From: CAWEFA01 sp963851385
GTDB lineage: Bacteria; Bacteroidota; Bacteroidia; Bacteroidales; DTGW01
Assembly: GCA_963851385.1 (NCBI GenBank)
Contig: CAWKPE010000010.1
Coordinates: forward strand, 264,122 to 328,121
DNA length: 64,000 nucleotides
Reading direction: 5' to 3'
The position numbers and the translations under genes are program-made. Of the stretch, positions 45,572-56,103 are shown in pieces. The notes under the pieces were generated by a model that was not told the origin of the DNA, ran no database searches, and saw only the letters and a program-made list of their open reading frames with translations. Positions within the stretch are counted from its first letter, which is position 1, and every line of letters starts with the position of its first letter.

Positions 45572-47314
45572 ATGAAACTGCTTAAAATTGTCTTTTTTTT
45601 AATTATTGCTTTTTGTCCGACTTTTATTAATGGGCAAAATTCGCAAAATAGTAATGGTGACAAAAGGCTGGCATTAGTAATAGGAAATGCAAAATATATA
45701 TATTCAGGTGAACTTGGCAATCCGGAAAATGACGCAAAAGCAATGAAAATTGCACTTCAACAAGTAGGTTTTGATGTTTTGGAATATGAGAATCTTAACC
45801 AGCCCCAAATGAAAGCAGCTATTGACGATTTTGGAAAAAAGCTTAAAAACTATTCTATTGGATTGTTTTTTTATGCCGGTCATGGAATCCAATCTAAAGG
45901 ATATAACTATTTAATACCTGTTGATGCTAATCTCCAGACTGAACAACAGATTGAATACGATTGCGTACAAGCCGACAGAGTTTTAGCTTTAATGGAAGCT
46001 GCCGGTTCATCTGTTAATATAGTAATTCTTGATGCTTGCAGGAATAATCCCTTTGAAAGAAGTTGGTCCAGATCTACTGAAGGAGGCGGTCTGGCATTTA
46101 TGAATGCTCCAAGCGGTTCGTTAATTGCCTATGCAACATCACCTGGTAGAACTGCATCTGACGGTTCTGGCTCAAACGGATTGTATACGTCAGCATTGCT
46201 GGAAAATATTAAAAAACCTGACATGACCATACTCCAGATGTTTCAAAGCGTTCGTCGTACCGTATCTGAGAAATCAACAAAAAAACAAATACCATGGGAA
46301 TCAACTTCATTGACTTCTGATTTCTATTTTGTAAAACCTTCAAAAAATGAGACAAATGATACTCTGACAAGTAATTCTGAAATAACAGGTAATTCTGAAA
46401 TCAAAACAAAAGACGAATTTAAGAATGTTCATTCAGATGTTACAGTTGGTCCGGCACACGGAGCTGTACCAATTGACAAAAGTGACACAAAAAATAAAAG
46501 CATTTACGCAAATATTTCATGGAAACACAATGCATCAGGTTATTGGTTGTATTATAATAATGAAGCAATTCAGGAAAGGGTTAAGAGTGCATGGTCGGAT
46601 AACGATTTGTTGGTTTATGATCCAGTTTACAATTTTACATGCCTATTAAAGGATTACAACAAATCGCCGGAAGATAAAATACTTAATGCACAATTGTTTG
46701 GTGCAAATGAAAATATACTATGGAAACGAAGTATTGAAAATCTTTTTTGGTTGTACGTAAAAGGTGAGCAAATTGCAAAAAGGACAAAAAGCGTTTGGGT
46801 AGATGATGATGTCCTGGTTTATGACAAAGAGTCAAATACAACATATATTTTGAAAGACTATAAGCACAGAACAGACAATCTATTACGTACAGCAATTGTT
46901 TTTGACAATTCCGAATCTGTATTCTGGCGCAGACAGGATTCCTCGTACTTTCTTATAGTAAATGGAGAAGAAATTCAAAATCGTACGAAAAGTGGTTGGG
47001 TTGATGATGATTTGCTGGTTTATGATGAAACTACAAATACTACCTTTCTTTTGAAGAATTATATGAACCGACCAAATAAGCAATTACAACCTGTAAAAAT
47101 CATAAGCTATATAGACAATGTTTTTTGGAGAAAAAAAGGTGCCTCTTATTATTTTTATGTTAAAGGAGAGCAGGTAGCGACAAGAACTACCAGCAAATGG
47201 CTTGGAAATGATTTAATTGTTTATGATCCTCAAACAAATACATCATATATTTTCTATGATTATAACAGCACCAAGGAAAATGTACTTCGCCCTGCAATAA
47301 AATATGTGAATTAA
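45572..47314 (+). CDS. Secreted caspase-like (C14) protein with four C-terminal repeats
   Basis: This 580-residue protein has a signal peptide (residues 1-21), then a caspase-fold domain: KRLALVIGNAKYI, GNPENDAKAMKIAL, catalytic His104 in FFYAGHGIQ and Cys156 in VILDACRNNPF, then SGLYTSALLENI-like GSNGLYTSALLENI. From about residue 310 there are four repeats of roughly 65 residues of the form W-(K/R)-x...YW/F-L-x-V-x-GE-x-I...W-x-DDDLLVYD...LK-x-Y. The repeat module is not one I can name and could be a ligand-binding or adhesion domain. It overlaps dinB tail to tail by 4 bp. Confidence 0.82.
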   Translation: MKLLKIVFFLIIAFCPTFINGQNSQNSNGDKRLALVIGNAKYIYSGELGNPENDAKAMKIALQQVGFDVLEYENLNQPQMKAAIDDFGKKLKNYSIGLFFYAGHGIQSKGYNYLIPVDANLQTEQQIEYDCVQADRVLALMEAAGSSVNIVILDACRNNPFERSWSRSTEGGGLAFMNAPSGSLIAYATSPGRTASDGSGSNGLYTSALLENIKKPDMTILQMFQSVRRTVSEKSTKKQIPWESTSLTSDFYFVKPSKNETNDTLTSNSEITGNSEIKTKDEFKNVHSDVTVGPAHGAVPIDKSDTKNKSIYANISWKHNASGYWLYYNNEAIQERVKSAWSDNDLLVYDPVYNFTCLLKDYNKSPEDKILNAQLFGANENILWKRSIENLFWLYVKGEQIAKRTKSVWVDDDVLVYDKESNTTYILKDYKHRTDNLLRTAIVFDNSESVFWRRQDSSYFLIVNGEEIQNRTKSGWVDDDLLVYDETTNTTFLLKNYMNRPNKQLQPVKIISYIDNVFWRKKGASYYFYVKGEQVATRTTSKWLGNDLIVYDPQTNTSYIFYDYNSTKENVLRPAIKYVN

Positions 47315-48414
47315 AACAGGTTTAACTGTCCGGTATCTTCCTGTTTTTTTGTAGTGTTTTGTACTTCTCTGAAATTAGAAATTGAAATCCCCAATAATCT
47401 GATTTTTGAATTTTCAACTCCTGTTGAAACAAGAAGTCTTTTTGCCGTTTCCTGAATTATACTTAATTCTTCTATAGGATATGGGAATGACTGGTTACGT
47501 GTAATTTGTGTGAAATTGCTGTATTTTATTTTTAAAGTGATTGTCCGGCCACTTAAATTATTTTTTTGTAGCCGCTCATATACAGTTTGAGCAATTTTGT
47601 CCAGTTCACTTTTCATCTCGTCAACCATTGTTAAATCATAAAAGAAGGTATGTTCAGCGCCCAATGATTTAATTTCCCTTTCCGGTTCCACTTTTCTTTC
47701 ATCGACACCTCTTACTATGTTATAGTAAAAATTCCCGGCCTTACCAAAATATTTAACTAATTCCTGTTCTGTCAATTTTTTTAAATCGGCACCCGTATGC
47801 AAATTCATTTTTTTCATTTTCTCTGCAGTTACTTTACCTACGCCATAAAATTTTTCTACAGGAAGTGTTTCTATAAAAGATTCCATTTGCGAAGGGCCAA
47901 TAAACGTTAATCCATCCGGCTTTTTAAGGTCAGATGCAATTTTGGCAACAAACTTATTTATTGAAACCCCTGCTGATGCAGTTAATTGTAATTCGTTTTT
48001 AACAGCTTGTTTTATCTGTTTTGCAATTTCAATAGCCGAACCGATATTTTATTTATCAATAGTAACATCTAAATATGCTTCATCCAGAGAAAGCGGCTCA
48101 ACCAGATCGGTGTACCGTCTGAATATTTCCCGCAACTTTTCAGAGACTTCTTTATATATTTCAAATCGCGGCCTGATAAAAATAGCTTCAGGGCAAAGTT
48201 GAATAGCTCTTTTCGATGACATTGCCGAATGTATACCGAACTTACGAGCTTCATAACTTGCCGTGGCAACCACACCCCGGTCTTCGGGTAATCCTCCAAC
48301 TATAACAGGCTTGCCGCGATATTCCGGGTTATCACGTTGCTCGATAGACGCGTAAAAAGCATCCATATCAATATGAATAATCTTGCGCTGTTTTTTGTTT
48401 AAATCATTTTCCAT
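47311..48414 (-). pseudogene. dinB: DNA polymerase IV gene with an internal stop
   Basis: The frame encodes a Y-family polymerase: MENDLNKKQRKIIHIDMDAF, RGKPVIVGGLPEDRGVVATA, YEARKFGIHSAMSSKRA and LSLDEAYLDVT. The last has the catalytic Asp-Glu pair. It then meets a TAA (complement of 48049-48051), and continues in the same frame with NIGSAIEIAKQIKQAV, TASAGVSINKFVAKIASDLK and VEKFYGVGKVTAEKM to the little-finger domain ending TGQLNLF. Removing the one codon gives a normal-length protein of about 367 residues. It is disabled by one nonsense change, or the base is an error. The C-terminal LNLF matches a beta-clamp-binding motif. Confidence 0.85.
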
Positions 48415-48591
48415 CGAATCCTTTAATAAAATCAAACCCTTACTGCAAATATACAGACAGTAAAGCACAGACTGCAAGTTAAAGTGAAACTGTTGTATCT
48501 ATTATTGTCTGCATAGATGATGCAATGCAAAGTTTATATATTGATTCGCGATTATGGCATAAATATTGAAATGCAATAAATAATTAAATAT

Positions 48592-48714
48592 CAATGTCGT
48601 TTAGTTAAGCAGTTTTATATCATTGGTCATACTTCGATAAGCTCAGTATGACCTTGTTTTATTGTCACCCTGAGCTTGTCGAAGGGTGTTTCGTTCCTTA
48701 ACTAAACGACATTG
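48592..48714. repeat. 123-bp palindromic dispersed repeat, copy 2
   Basis: Nearly identical to the copy at 44428-44550. The terminal inverted repeats are perfect here (CAATGTCGTTTAGTTAAG and CTTAACTAAACGACATTG). It lies between dinB and the Gly-rich lipoprotein gene, ending 11 bp before the latter's first ATG, so it could affect that gene's expression. Confidence 0.8.
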
Positions 48715-48725
48715 AATTAAATATT

Positions 48726-50174
48726 ATGTTCACAAAACCTAAAAATTTACTTATGAGAAATGCAATACTAATTTTGGCAATATTGGTGAATGGATGTGCC
48801 TATTACCACCCTGCGCAAAAAGGTGTTAAACCTGACGACAAAACCGTTGACAGATACGACTTCCAATACGACCAAAAGTCATTGCGCATTTCCGGAAAAT
48901 CTTTACCAATTGGCATTACTTCAGTTTTGAGTAACGGGAAAATAATTCAAACCAAAGGTTTGCTTGGGGGAAAAGATGCATGGTCAAAATATAAAGTTGT
49001 TGTGGATGGAGGTAAATTCTCGGGAGGTAAAATAACAATTTCTAAATCATATGCATATAAGAAATTGGATTCAATGGAGGTTAATGTATATACCAGGACT
49101 CATTTTCTTGGAAAAAGAAACGTGTGGCTTTTCACACAAAAAATTCCATTTAATTATGAAACCGGAATTCATATTATAACCTCAGGCACTTATGCAAAAG
49201 CACCAGGCAACCATATAAAGTTTGGCATTAGAAAAGATTTTGATAATGGAATGAACACAATTATATGGCCATCAAAAGAAAAAAAAGAAACATTTAAATT
49301 AATTTCTTTATCCGATATAGAAAAGGCAAATATTAATCCGTCTTCTATAGAAACACCAGTTAAAGGTTTTATGATATTTCCTGAAGGCGGAAGTTTTTCA
49401 CAAAATGAATTTGTAATTGACAACAATCCGTTTAACATTAAAAATCACACGGTAAAACTTATAGCATTACTGTCAAAATATCCGGCAATAAAAGATACTC
49501 TTAAAATAGTACTGGATTATATCGATCATTATACGTTTGACGCATTATCATCAAGTGCAAGTTTTGGATATGACGGAGACCGGGAACATGACCTGAATGT
49601 TTTTACAGATGTTCATCTCGATACAATAATAAATGCAAGATTGATGCATGTTAAAATAACTGATTTAAAGAATAATCAAATCTATCATTATTTAATAAAT
49701 ACGAAAGGGGGTTCAATTAAGATTATTAGTCGTGGTCGTGATGGCAGTGATGGTAGCTCAGTAATGGACGGCTCTAATGGTTCAGACGGGGCATCGGGTA
49801 GTTGGAGTACAGAGACAGTGCAGGTAAACGATAGTACAACAACTACGGTATCGGTGCAGGGACCCGGAGGCAATGGCCAAGACGGCGGTGACGGTAGTAA
49901 TGGCGGTGACGGTGAGGATGGCGGAGACGGAGGCAACATTAATATTAATTACACTTCTCATGCACAACCCTACTTGCAAATGATCAATGCAATAAGTACA
50001 GGAGGCAGAGGAGGATCCGGTGGAAGAGGGGGACAAGGTGGCAGAGGAGGATCCGGCGGGTCAGGAAATCCATCAGGGAACTCAGGAAATAATGGACACA
50101 ATGGTTTTTCAGGTTCAGACGGACGAAATGGACGTGAGGGAAAGATAGATATTAAACCGGTGGAAGGGGAATGA
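48726..50174 (+). CDS. Lipoprotein with collagen-like Gly-rich C-terminal region
   Basis: This 482-residue protein has a lipobox (AILVNGCAYYHP; the ATG nine codons inside gives a more typical short signal). A beta-rich domain to about residue 340 is followed by low-complexity Gly/Asp/Asn/Ser repeats (GRDGSDGSS, GSNGSDGASG, GGNGQDGGDG, GGRGGSGGRG) interrupted by one non-repetitive segment (HAQPYLQMINAISTGG). The G-x-x-G pattern resembles collagen-like bacterial surface proteins. It is likely attached to the outer membrane and extended. The GC-richer repeat region differs in composition from its surroundings. Confidence 0.72.
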   Translation: MFTKPKNLLMRNAILILAILVNGCAYYHPAQKGVKPDDKTVDRYDFQYDQKSLRISGKSLPIGITSVLSNGKIIQTKGLLGGKDAWSKYKVVVDGGKFSGGKITISKSYAYKKLDSMEVNVYTRTHFLGKRNVWLFTQKIPFNYETGIHIITSGTYAKAPGNHIKFGIRKDFDNGMNTIIWPSKEKKETFKLISLSDIEKANINPSSIETPVKGFMIFPEGGSFSQNEFVIDNNPFNIKNHTVKLIALLSKYPAIKDTLKIVLDYIDHYTFDALSSSASFGYDGDREHDLNVFTDVHLDTIINARLMHVKITDLKNNQIYHYLINTKGGSIKIISRGRDGSDGSSVMDGSNGSDGASGSWSTETVQVNDSTTTTVSVQGPGGNGQDGGDGSNGGDGEDGGDGGNININYTSHAQPYLQMINAISTGGRGGSGGRGGQGGRGGSGGSGNPSGNSGNNGHNGFSGSDGRNGREGKIDIKPVEGE

Positions 50175-50442
50175 AGAAGTATTAGTGTAAAAGTCGATCT
50201 TTTAACACAGTTCATTGAACAGACTCTTGAAAATTTTTTCAAAAAGACAGAAAATCATTCTCAGAACCGTTCAGACGCATCTTGCATCTATTCCCAAGCC
50301 ACGGGTTTTGTTTTATTATGGTTTATTAACATTTCATTTGACAAAATTCAGCTCAAATCCTTTCTTAACTTCTTTTAAACATATTCCAATAATAAATTAG
50401 TTTACCTTTATAGTGACTTTTAAACATTAATAAATTAAAGTT

Positions 50443-50874
50443 ATGTGTAAAATATTACGGTGGATTGGGTATGCATCAACAGTTATTGGTGCAATATTAA
50501 TAATTATGGCTATTATTGGTGGTTTTAAATACCATTGTCATTACAATCATTCGCATATGCAAACCTGCTCTATGGAACAGCCTGGCGGCAAAATGGCTGT
50601 TGCTAAAAGTGATTCAGTAAGTTGCAATAAACATTCAATGAGCGCTGATAAACCTATGGTAAAACAAGATACTGTTAAATGTTATAAAAAACAGGCGATG
50701 TGTTCCGCTGCTGCTCCTATGATGGGAAATTGCTGCCAAATGTATCATTTCCGTATAGGATTTCATATGGGATTGGCAATATGTTTTCTATTGTTAGCAA
50801 TTGCTTTATTTATGATTTGTAATAATTGTTGTTGCAAAAAACATAGTGAATGCAAAGAAGAAAAGAAAGAATAA
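50443..50874 (+). CDS. Membrane protein with Met/His/Cys-rich metal-binding loop
   Basis: This 143-residue protein has an N-terminal membrane segment (residues 8-28), then about 80 residues rich in His, Met and Cys: YHCHYNHSHMQTCSMEQ, CNKHSMSADKPMV, CYKKQAMCSAAAPMMGNCCQ. A second membrane segment is followed by a cytoplasmic Cys-rich tail (CNNCCCKKHSECKEE). The composition is typical of copper- or other soft-metal-binding proteins. Function and metal are inferred. A strong terminator follows. Confidence 0.65.
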   Translation: MCKILRWIGYASTVIGAILIIMAIIGGFKYHCHYNHSHMQTCSMEQPGGKMAVAKSDSVSCNKHSMSADKPMVKQDTVKCYKKQAMCSAAAPMMGNCCQMYHFRIGFHMGLAICFLLLAIALFMICNNCCCKKHSECKEEKKE

Positions 50875-50964
50875 TTGTTTATAAGCGAGGTTCACAACTG
50901 AAATAAATAGTAACTTATTTAAAACACAGCAGAGTATCCTCCTGCAAGTGGTATTTGAAAAATG

Positions 50965-50993
50965 AACCCTGCGAAAGCAGGGTTTTGTTTTTT
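50965..50993 (+). terminator. Rho-independent terminator
   Basis: AACCCTGC-GAAA-GCAGGGTT followed by TTGTTTTTT: a perfect 8-bp stem with a stable tetraloop and a T run. Confidence 0.88.
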
Positions 50994-51076
50994 GAATATA
51001 ATGATTCAAATAAAACCAGGATATCTGAGACAAGGATTAAGCATTGCTAAATGCGCACTAGCCTTGGGGTATAATG

Positions 51077-51115
51077 CCCTCACCCCTAACCCCTCTCCCC
51101 AAGGGAGAAGGGAAC
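51077..51115. repeat. CCCTCACCCCTAACCCCTC-type dispersed repeat
   Basis: A GC-rich island in AT-rich DNA reading CCCTCACCCCTAACCCCTC, then CCCCAAGGGAGAAGGGAAC, with an imperfect hairpin. Very similar sequences recur between genes in many unrelated bacterial genomes. Only one copy is visible here. Confidence 0.5.
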
Positions 51116-52944
51116 TGCAAGAATAAGAAGCACAAGTTTGGAAACTTGCGCTATATGGGGCCAGCTTTGGGAAACTAAAATATCTTCAAATTAATCTAAG
51201 AAATGTTCATAGATTATTATTATCAAGATTATTTTTAATAAATAATTATTAGCTAGTTAATCTATTATCTTTATTCTTTTCTCTTAAAGCTCTCAAAATA
51301 GTATCTCTCATTCTTAATGGTAAATTTTCTGTTTTTATTTTAAGTAGGGATAAAAGGTCAAGAAAAACTTCTTCGTTAGATGAACCAGATTTAGCCCTTG
51401 TAAAAGAATAATGCCATAATTTATAAAGTATATAGTCCATTACGGCATTATTTTTTACTACTTTAATTAATTTTCGAATATATTTTTCATAAAACTGACC
51501 TTGAATATCGGAGTAAAGAAAAACTGAAAGAAATTTTTCAATATCTGTTCCTGTTATTGATTTTCCGCTATTGTCATTATTAATCTTATTCAATACTATT
51601 GGCGCAATTTTAATTGTTGCAAGGTGTTCAGACATTCCTAGTTGAACATGGAAAGGTATGTTTCTCAAAAAAAGTTTAAAATTATATTCTTTTGGAATAT
51701 TTGGCGGAAGTGAATGATAATTCTTATAATATTCCATCATCACATATTGATAAAGTAAAATAAAATTCATAGTATTTTTAATTATATCCTCATATATTTC
51801 TTTTTTTAATTTTAAGTCTTCAACACCTTCTGCATTTCTTAGTGTATTAGACATGATTACAAGTAGAAGTTCAAGAGTTTTTTGTTGATCTTTATTTGGA
51901 ATTATTTCTGGATCTGGTAACTTCTCTAAAAATTCATCTGTGAGTTTTTCAAGTTGATTTTCGGTTGGTCTACTACTTTTTATCTTCTCAATTGTTACTT
52001 TTTTAATAATAGGCCTTTCAGTATTAAAATGAGTATCAATATTAATTCTTTTAATTATGTCCTGATAAGGTTCAAATTCTCTAATAAATCTTAGATGTAT
52101 TTCCTTTAAAAGCTTTTTGTCACTTCGAACTAGACCTGTATAAAAATCAATCTCGCTAATAAAATTATAGTATCTATCTTCACCTAATATAAAATTTTTA
52201 AATTCATCATCATGTATCATACGTTTAGCCAAAAAGAATTGGAAAAAGCAAGAATAACGGAACTTTACTTTATTTTTCTGGTATTTTACTAATATTTTTC
52301 TATTTATGAAATACTCTACTAACCGTTGAGAATCAAAATCAAATCCAACTTCTTTTGTAAAATAGTCATCAACAACTTTTACTAGGTCTACATAAGTTAA
52401 ACAATAGTTTTCAAGTTTATTTTCAAGCATCTTGGCTGCAATATAAGCTAGAAGCATCATTTTGTCTTCAACATCAAACTTTTCTCTAAAAATTTCATCT
52501 CCCTGAATTTTTTCTAAAACTATTTCAAGAAAAATATCTAATAAAGTAGCATTATTAATAGGTTTTCGATCTTTATTTTCCATAGTCCAAAGAAATAAAC
52601 TCACAGACATAGCCGTTCTCGGAAGTGCAAAAGATTTAAAATTGTCAACAATTTTTTGCAATCGTCTTTCAATATCATCTTCAGCTTTAATATTAACCCA
52701 TTTACATATTAAACTTTTAATTTGACTTGTATGTAAATTTTCAATAAAGTAAATATCGAAATCAAAATTTGGTAAATAAAAATCAGACGGTACAACACCT
52801 GTTATTTCTGAAAGTCCAGTGGCAATAATTCTTAACCGTTTATTTTTCTTGTTGGGTTTATATTTATCCTTGAAGTTTACAAGTTTTTTAAGTTGGTGTG
52901 AATATTCTTTGTTATCCCATTGAATATTATCTATTAAAATTATT

Positions 52945-53694
52945 GGCATTGTTAATAAAGTATAGCTAAATCATTATTCCATTTAAACATCAACAATTTT
53001 ATTGAATAAATCAACATATGTTTTGCTTTTGTATAGCATTTTGTTTTTCTTCTTAATCTGGCCAAAAAATGTCTAAAAAGACTATTATAGCCTTCTACTG
53101 TATATGTTTCTGCCTTTGTCTGAACTAATTGTTCTTCCGGAACAAATTCATTATAAGCTTTCCAATAGTCAGCACAAACTATCCCTTTGGAAAATTCTTC
53201 AATTTTTTCCCAGAGCCTTTTTCCAGTTTCGGTTCCTCTTGTGCCAATTTCACAATTGACGAACCTATGCCCATTTCTATCAACAGCAATCCATATCCAG
53301 CAGTAGTTTTTTTTGAACCAATATATGTATGCATCTCATCCAATTCTATTACATCAATATCTCCAGGATTTCTAAATTCATCCAACTTTTCTCCAAAGGA
53401 CTTTATCCAATTAAAAACAGCAACATGGCTCACATTTAAGTATCTTCCTATTGATCTAAAACCTAAGCCTTCTAAATATAAAACTAAGGCATTTCTTTTA
53501 AGGTCATTCGGCTTTCCTAATTGCCCTACAGTAAATCGATGCTTGCAATCTTTACACAGAAACCTTTGTTTTGATTTAACTATACCATCTTTACGAAAAT
53601 TCTTGCTTTTACATTTTGGGCAGCTATCTATAATCATTTTATATAGTTTTATAACTGCACAAATATAATAAAACTATACTAAATTAACAAAGCC
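52945..53694 (-). mobile_element. IS1-family insertion sequence, copy 2 (750 bp)
   Basis: Same ends and length as copy 1, flanked by an 8-bp target duplication AAATTATT at 52937-52944 and 53695-53702. It interrupts the Walker B coding segment of the STAND NTPase gene. The sequence is nearly identical to copy 1, so at least one transposition was recent. Confidence 0.93.
52952..53637 (-). CDS. IS1-family transposase (InsAB', frameshift-expressed)
   Basis: Equivalent to the transposase of copy 1, with an A8 slippage run at the complement of 53307-53314 joining the zinc-finger/HTH first frame (to 53179) to the catalytic second frame ending at 52952. The visible protein difference from copy 1 is Arg instead of Lys in the x-SIGRY helix. 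Both frames are intact. Confidence 0.85.
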
Positions 53695-55394
53695 AAATTA
53701 TTATATCTCTATTGTTAAGCATTAAGTTTAAATCCTCTGTACTACAGGCAAGATAACTTTTAATACAACTTTCAATTTCTTTGGTTCCTATTTCTAAGAA
53801 ATCAATATATACAGGAACCACTTTTTTAAACTCGAATCTTTCAACATATTCGTATACTAATCTAAATAGTAACATAGTTTTACTACTTTCTTTAGTTCCG
53901 AATAAAAGAATATCTGAATCCTTATTTAAAATATCTTGTAAGGAAAGATTTTTTTCATCAATTATACCTTCGCTATTTTCTTTAATAAAATCTTGAGTTA
54001 GATTTGGAAGAACAAATGCTTCTTTTATTGATTTTGGCCTAATTCAGTTGCTCTCGAAATTAAATGTTCATTCATTTCATCATATCGTACATTTATAATA
54101 GTTTTTAAATAATCTTGTGCTGATTTGATTTGTTTTAACCGTCCATGTTGAGGAATTTCAAAAACAAAAATACCATTATCACCTAAGTCAGTATTATCAA
54201 CAAATTCCTTATTTGGGTGGTTATATCGTTTAAATTTACAATTAACAATTTTATTTTCATCAATATAATCAACTATAGTAAAGCCTGTAGAAAACCTCCG
54301 ACTATCATCTCTTATATCTGTTAATGTACCTGGAGCAACATTAACAAATAGTGAACCTGCGAAATTTGTTTCAACGCTAGTTTCTCCTTCATGAACATGT
54401 CCAATGAACATTAAATTGTAGTTAGTATGAAGATGTTTATGTATTACATTTCTTTCAGCATCACTAATCCAGTCATAAGGATGGTGTATAAGTGCGATTT
54501 TCAAATCACAACTTTTAATGAACGAATATGCGTTGGCAATTTGAGTATCGCCGACAATTATCAATCCTTTATCTTTCTTGCTGTCATAGCATCTCCAACT
54601 TGAATTTAAACAAGACACACCTATTTTTTTATCTTTTATAGTCAATATAAAATTAGAATCAAAGCATGAAAGTTGACTGTTTTGAACTCCTTCATAAAGT
54701 AATTTTTCAAACTCTTTAAATGCACGGATTCTTTCAAATCCTTTATAATCGCCTTCTTTGCCTTTTTTAATAAAACTCTGAATTTGTACAGGATCTTTTA
54801 AGTATGTTTTAAGCCCATCATCTTCCCATTCTGTGTCTGATTTTTTGTTTAAATCATGATTACCTGGGATAATCAAGAAACGTTCAATTGGTAAATCTAG
54901 ACTAGATAAAATTGGATTAATAATTTTTAATTTGAATTCGGAAAATGCTTCTGAAATTGAAAAAAAACTTTCTCCACCTTTATCAATTATATCACCAGTG
55001 AGCAAGAATAAATCAATAGGTTCTTCACTATTTATTCTTTTTAATTATTTTATTAAAGAGTCTTTAATAAAATAATTCCAATTATCTAAGTTGTTTTTAT
55101 TAAGATGGAAATCGGAAAAATGAATTATTCTTAACATAATTAAAATTTATTAGGCTATGAATTGTCGGTATATTAAATTAATATAATATAATTCAAATAT
55201 TTTACAAAAATGGTTTAAACTTTTTCTATCTGCATTTTATTACAGGTTTATTTTAGTTTGAAAAAATATTCGTAAACTTTATAATCACTCTAAGGAAAAT
55301 AAAATATTGAAAAAGAATCAATGTGCTGTAATGTGAGTGGGCTGTTAATTAATTATGAAAGGTCATAACAATGTAATTTAAGTGTTGAGCCTAT

Positions 55395-56102
55395 TTATTT
55401 TATAGCAATCCAATTGTTAACAGACTTTTTCCACCACTCTAAAGATTCACTAACTTCTTTCAGGCCATCTGCACCAATAGCAATAGAATTTCTTAATACA
55501 TCAGCAAATTTATTTAAGTTCTCCTTATCCCAATATTTTGTTTTTGATGATTGTTTCAGAAATTCATCTACCCAAAGAGAAACTATGCGGGGATGTACAT
55601 AAGAGAGATCTTGTATTAAATATTTATTTGTAATTGCACTATCAGAACTTAGAGGCTTCATGTATGAAACAATATAAGGTCCATTGCCAATTTGCTCATC
55701 GGTGAATTTGCTTAAATAATATCCCGCACGTACAAAATCATAGTTATCTAAAATCCAATTGCATTTTTGTTGAATATTAAAATTTTTAAAACCATTTGGT
55801 GACTCTGCAGTTAACGGAAGATAAATAATATTTATTTGTTTTCTACTAATATAATGCTCAGTTTTTTCTGTCTCTGGTATTTTATTTAGATAAGATTCAA
55901 TTAAGGCTAAGTATTTATCATTGTTTATAGGATCAGAAGCTTTGGAGAGCAGTATATAACTGTATAATCCATAGCCGGGTCTTTCAGAAGTATTTTCAAT
56001 AAGAAGCGCCCTGCTTGCTTGAAATTTTAATTCGCAACCAGGAATAAAAAATACAAAGGACAAAATTATAAATGTGTATAATTGAAAGTTATTATTTTTC
56101 AT
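55395..56102 (-). CDS. Lipoprotein of unknown function
   Basis: Starting at the ATG at 56102, the protein has a lipoprotein signal (IILSFVFFIPGCELKF) and a mostly helical mature part of about 215 residues (LIESYLNKIPETEKTEHYIS, KCNWILDNYDFVRAGYYLSK). A longer frame to 56165 only adds a hydrophobic leader that overlaps the next gene, so the shorter start is preferred. It follows the small membrane-protein gene by 1 bp. No family recognised. Confidence 0.6.
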   Translation of the reverse strand: MKNNNFQLYTFIILSFVFFIPGCELKFQASRALLIENTSERPGYGLYSYILLSKASDPINNDKYLALIESYLNKIPETEKTEHYISRKQINIIYLPLTAESPNGFKNFNIQQKCNWILDNYDFVRAGYYLSKFTDEQIGNGPYIVSYMKPLSSDSAITNKYLIQDLSYVHPRIVSLWVDEFLKQSSKTKYWDKENLNKFADVLRNSIAIGADGLKEVSESLEWWKKSVNNWIAIK

Positions 56103-56103
56103 T

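Larger units (their letters stand above)
51249..55137 (-). pseudogene. Phosphoesterase-STAND NTPase fusion gene, triply disrupted
   Basis: Read from ATG at 55137, the protein begins MLRIIHFSDFHLNKNN and hits an in-frame TAA (complement of 55045-55047). It continues LFLLTGDIIDKGG, LIIPGNHDLNKKS, ALIHHPYDW and FIGHVHEG (the calcineurin-like metallophosphoesterase motifs). Near 54036 one base is missing; restoring a C joins ISRATELG to PKSIKEAFVLPNL. A P-loop LLFGTKESSKTMLLF and a Walker B formed by DIII and LIDNIQWD follow, but an IS1-family copy (52945-53694) splits the latter. Removing IS plus one 8-bp duplication restores frame through to 51249, giving about 1040 residues. The C-terminal half is helical. 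N-terminal effector plus STAND NTPase is the plan of antiviral (Avs-like) proteins; that role is inference. Confidence 0.8.

Noticed and set aside
41437..50174. A gasdermin or type III-E CRISPR-caspase defence locus around the CHAT and caspase genes
   Set aside because: Both proteins have signal peptides, and no gasdermin-like, Cas7-11-like or CRISPR component is present.
49688..50242. Minus-strand Pro-rich frames opposite the Gly-rich lipoprotein
   Set aside because: They are the complement of Gly/Asp repeat codons and have no independent support.
14900..53694. Composite transposon formed by the two IS1-family copies
   Set aside because: The copies are 38 kb apart in the same orientation, and each has its own different 8-bp target duplication, so they inserted independently.
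48049..55047. Reassignment of TAA as a sense codon (dinB and phosphoesterase both interrupted by TAA)
   Set aside because: TAA ends most other genes in the window, and other gene breaks are frameshifts, so ordinary mutation or error is simpler.
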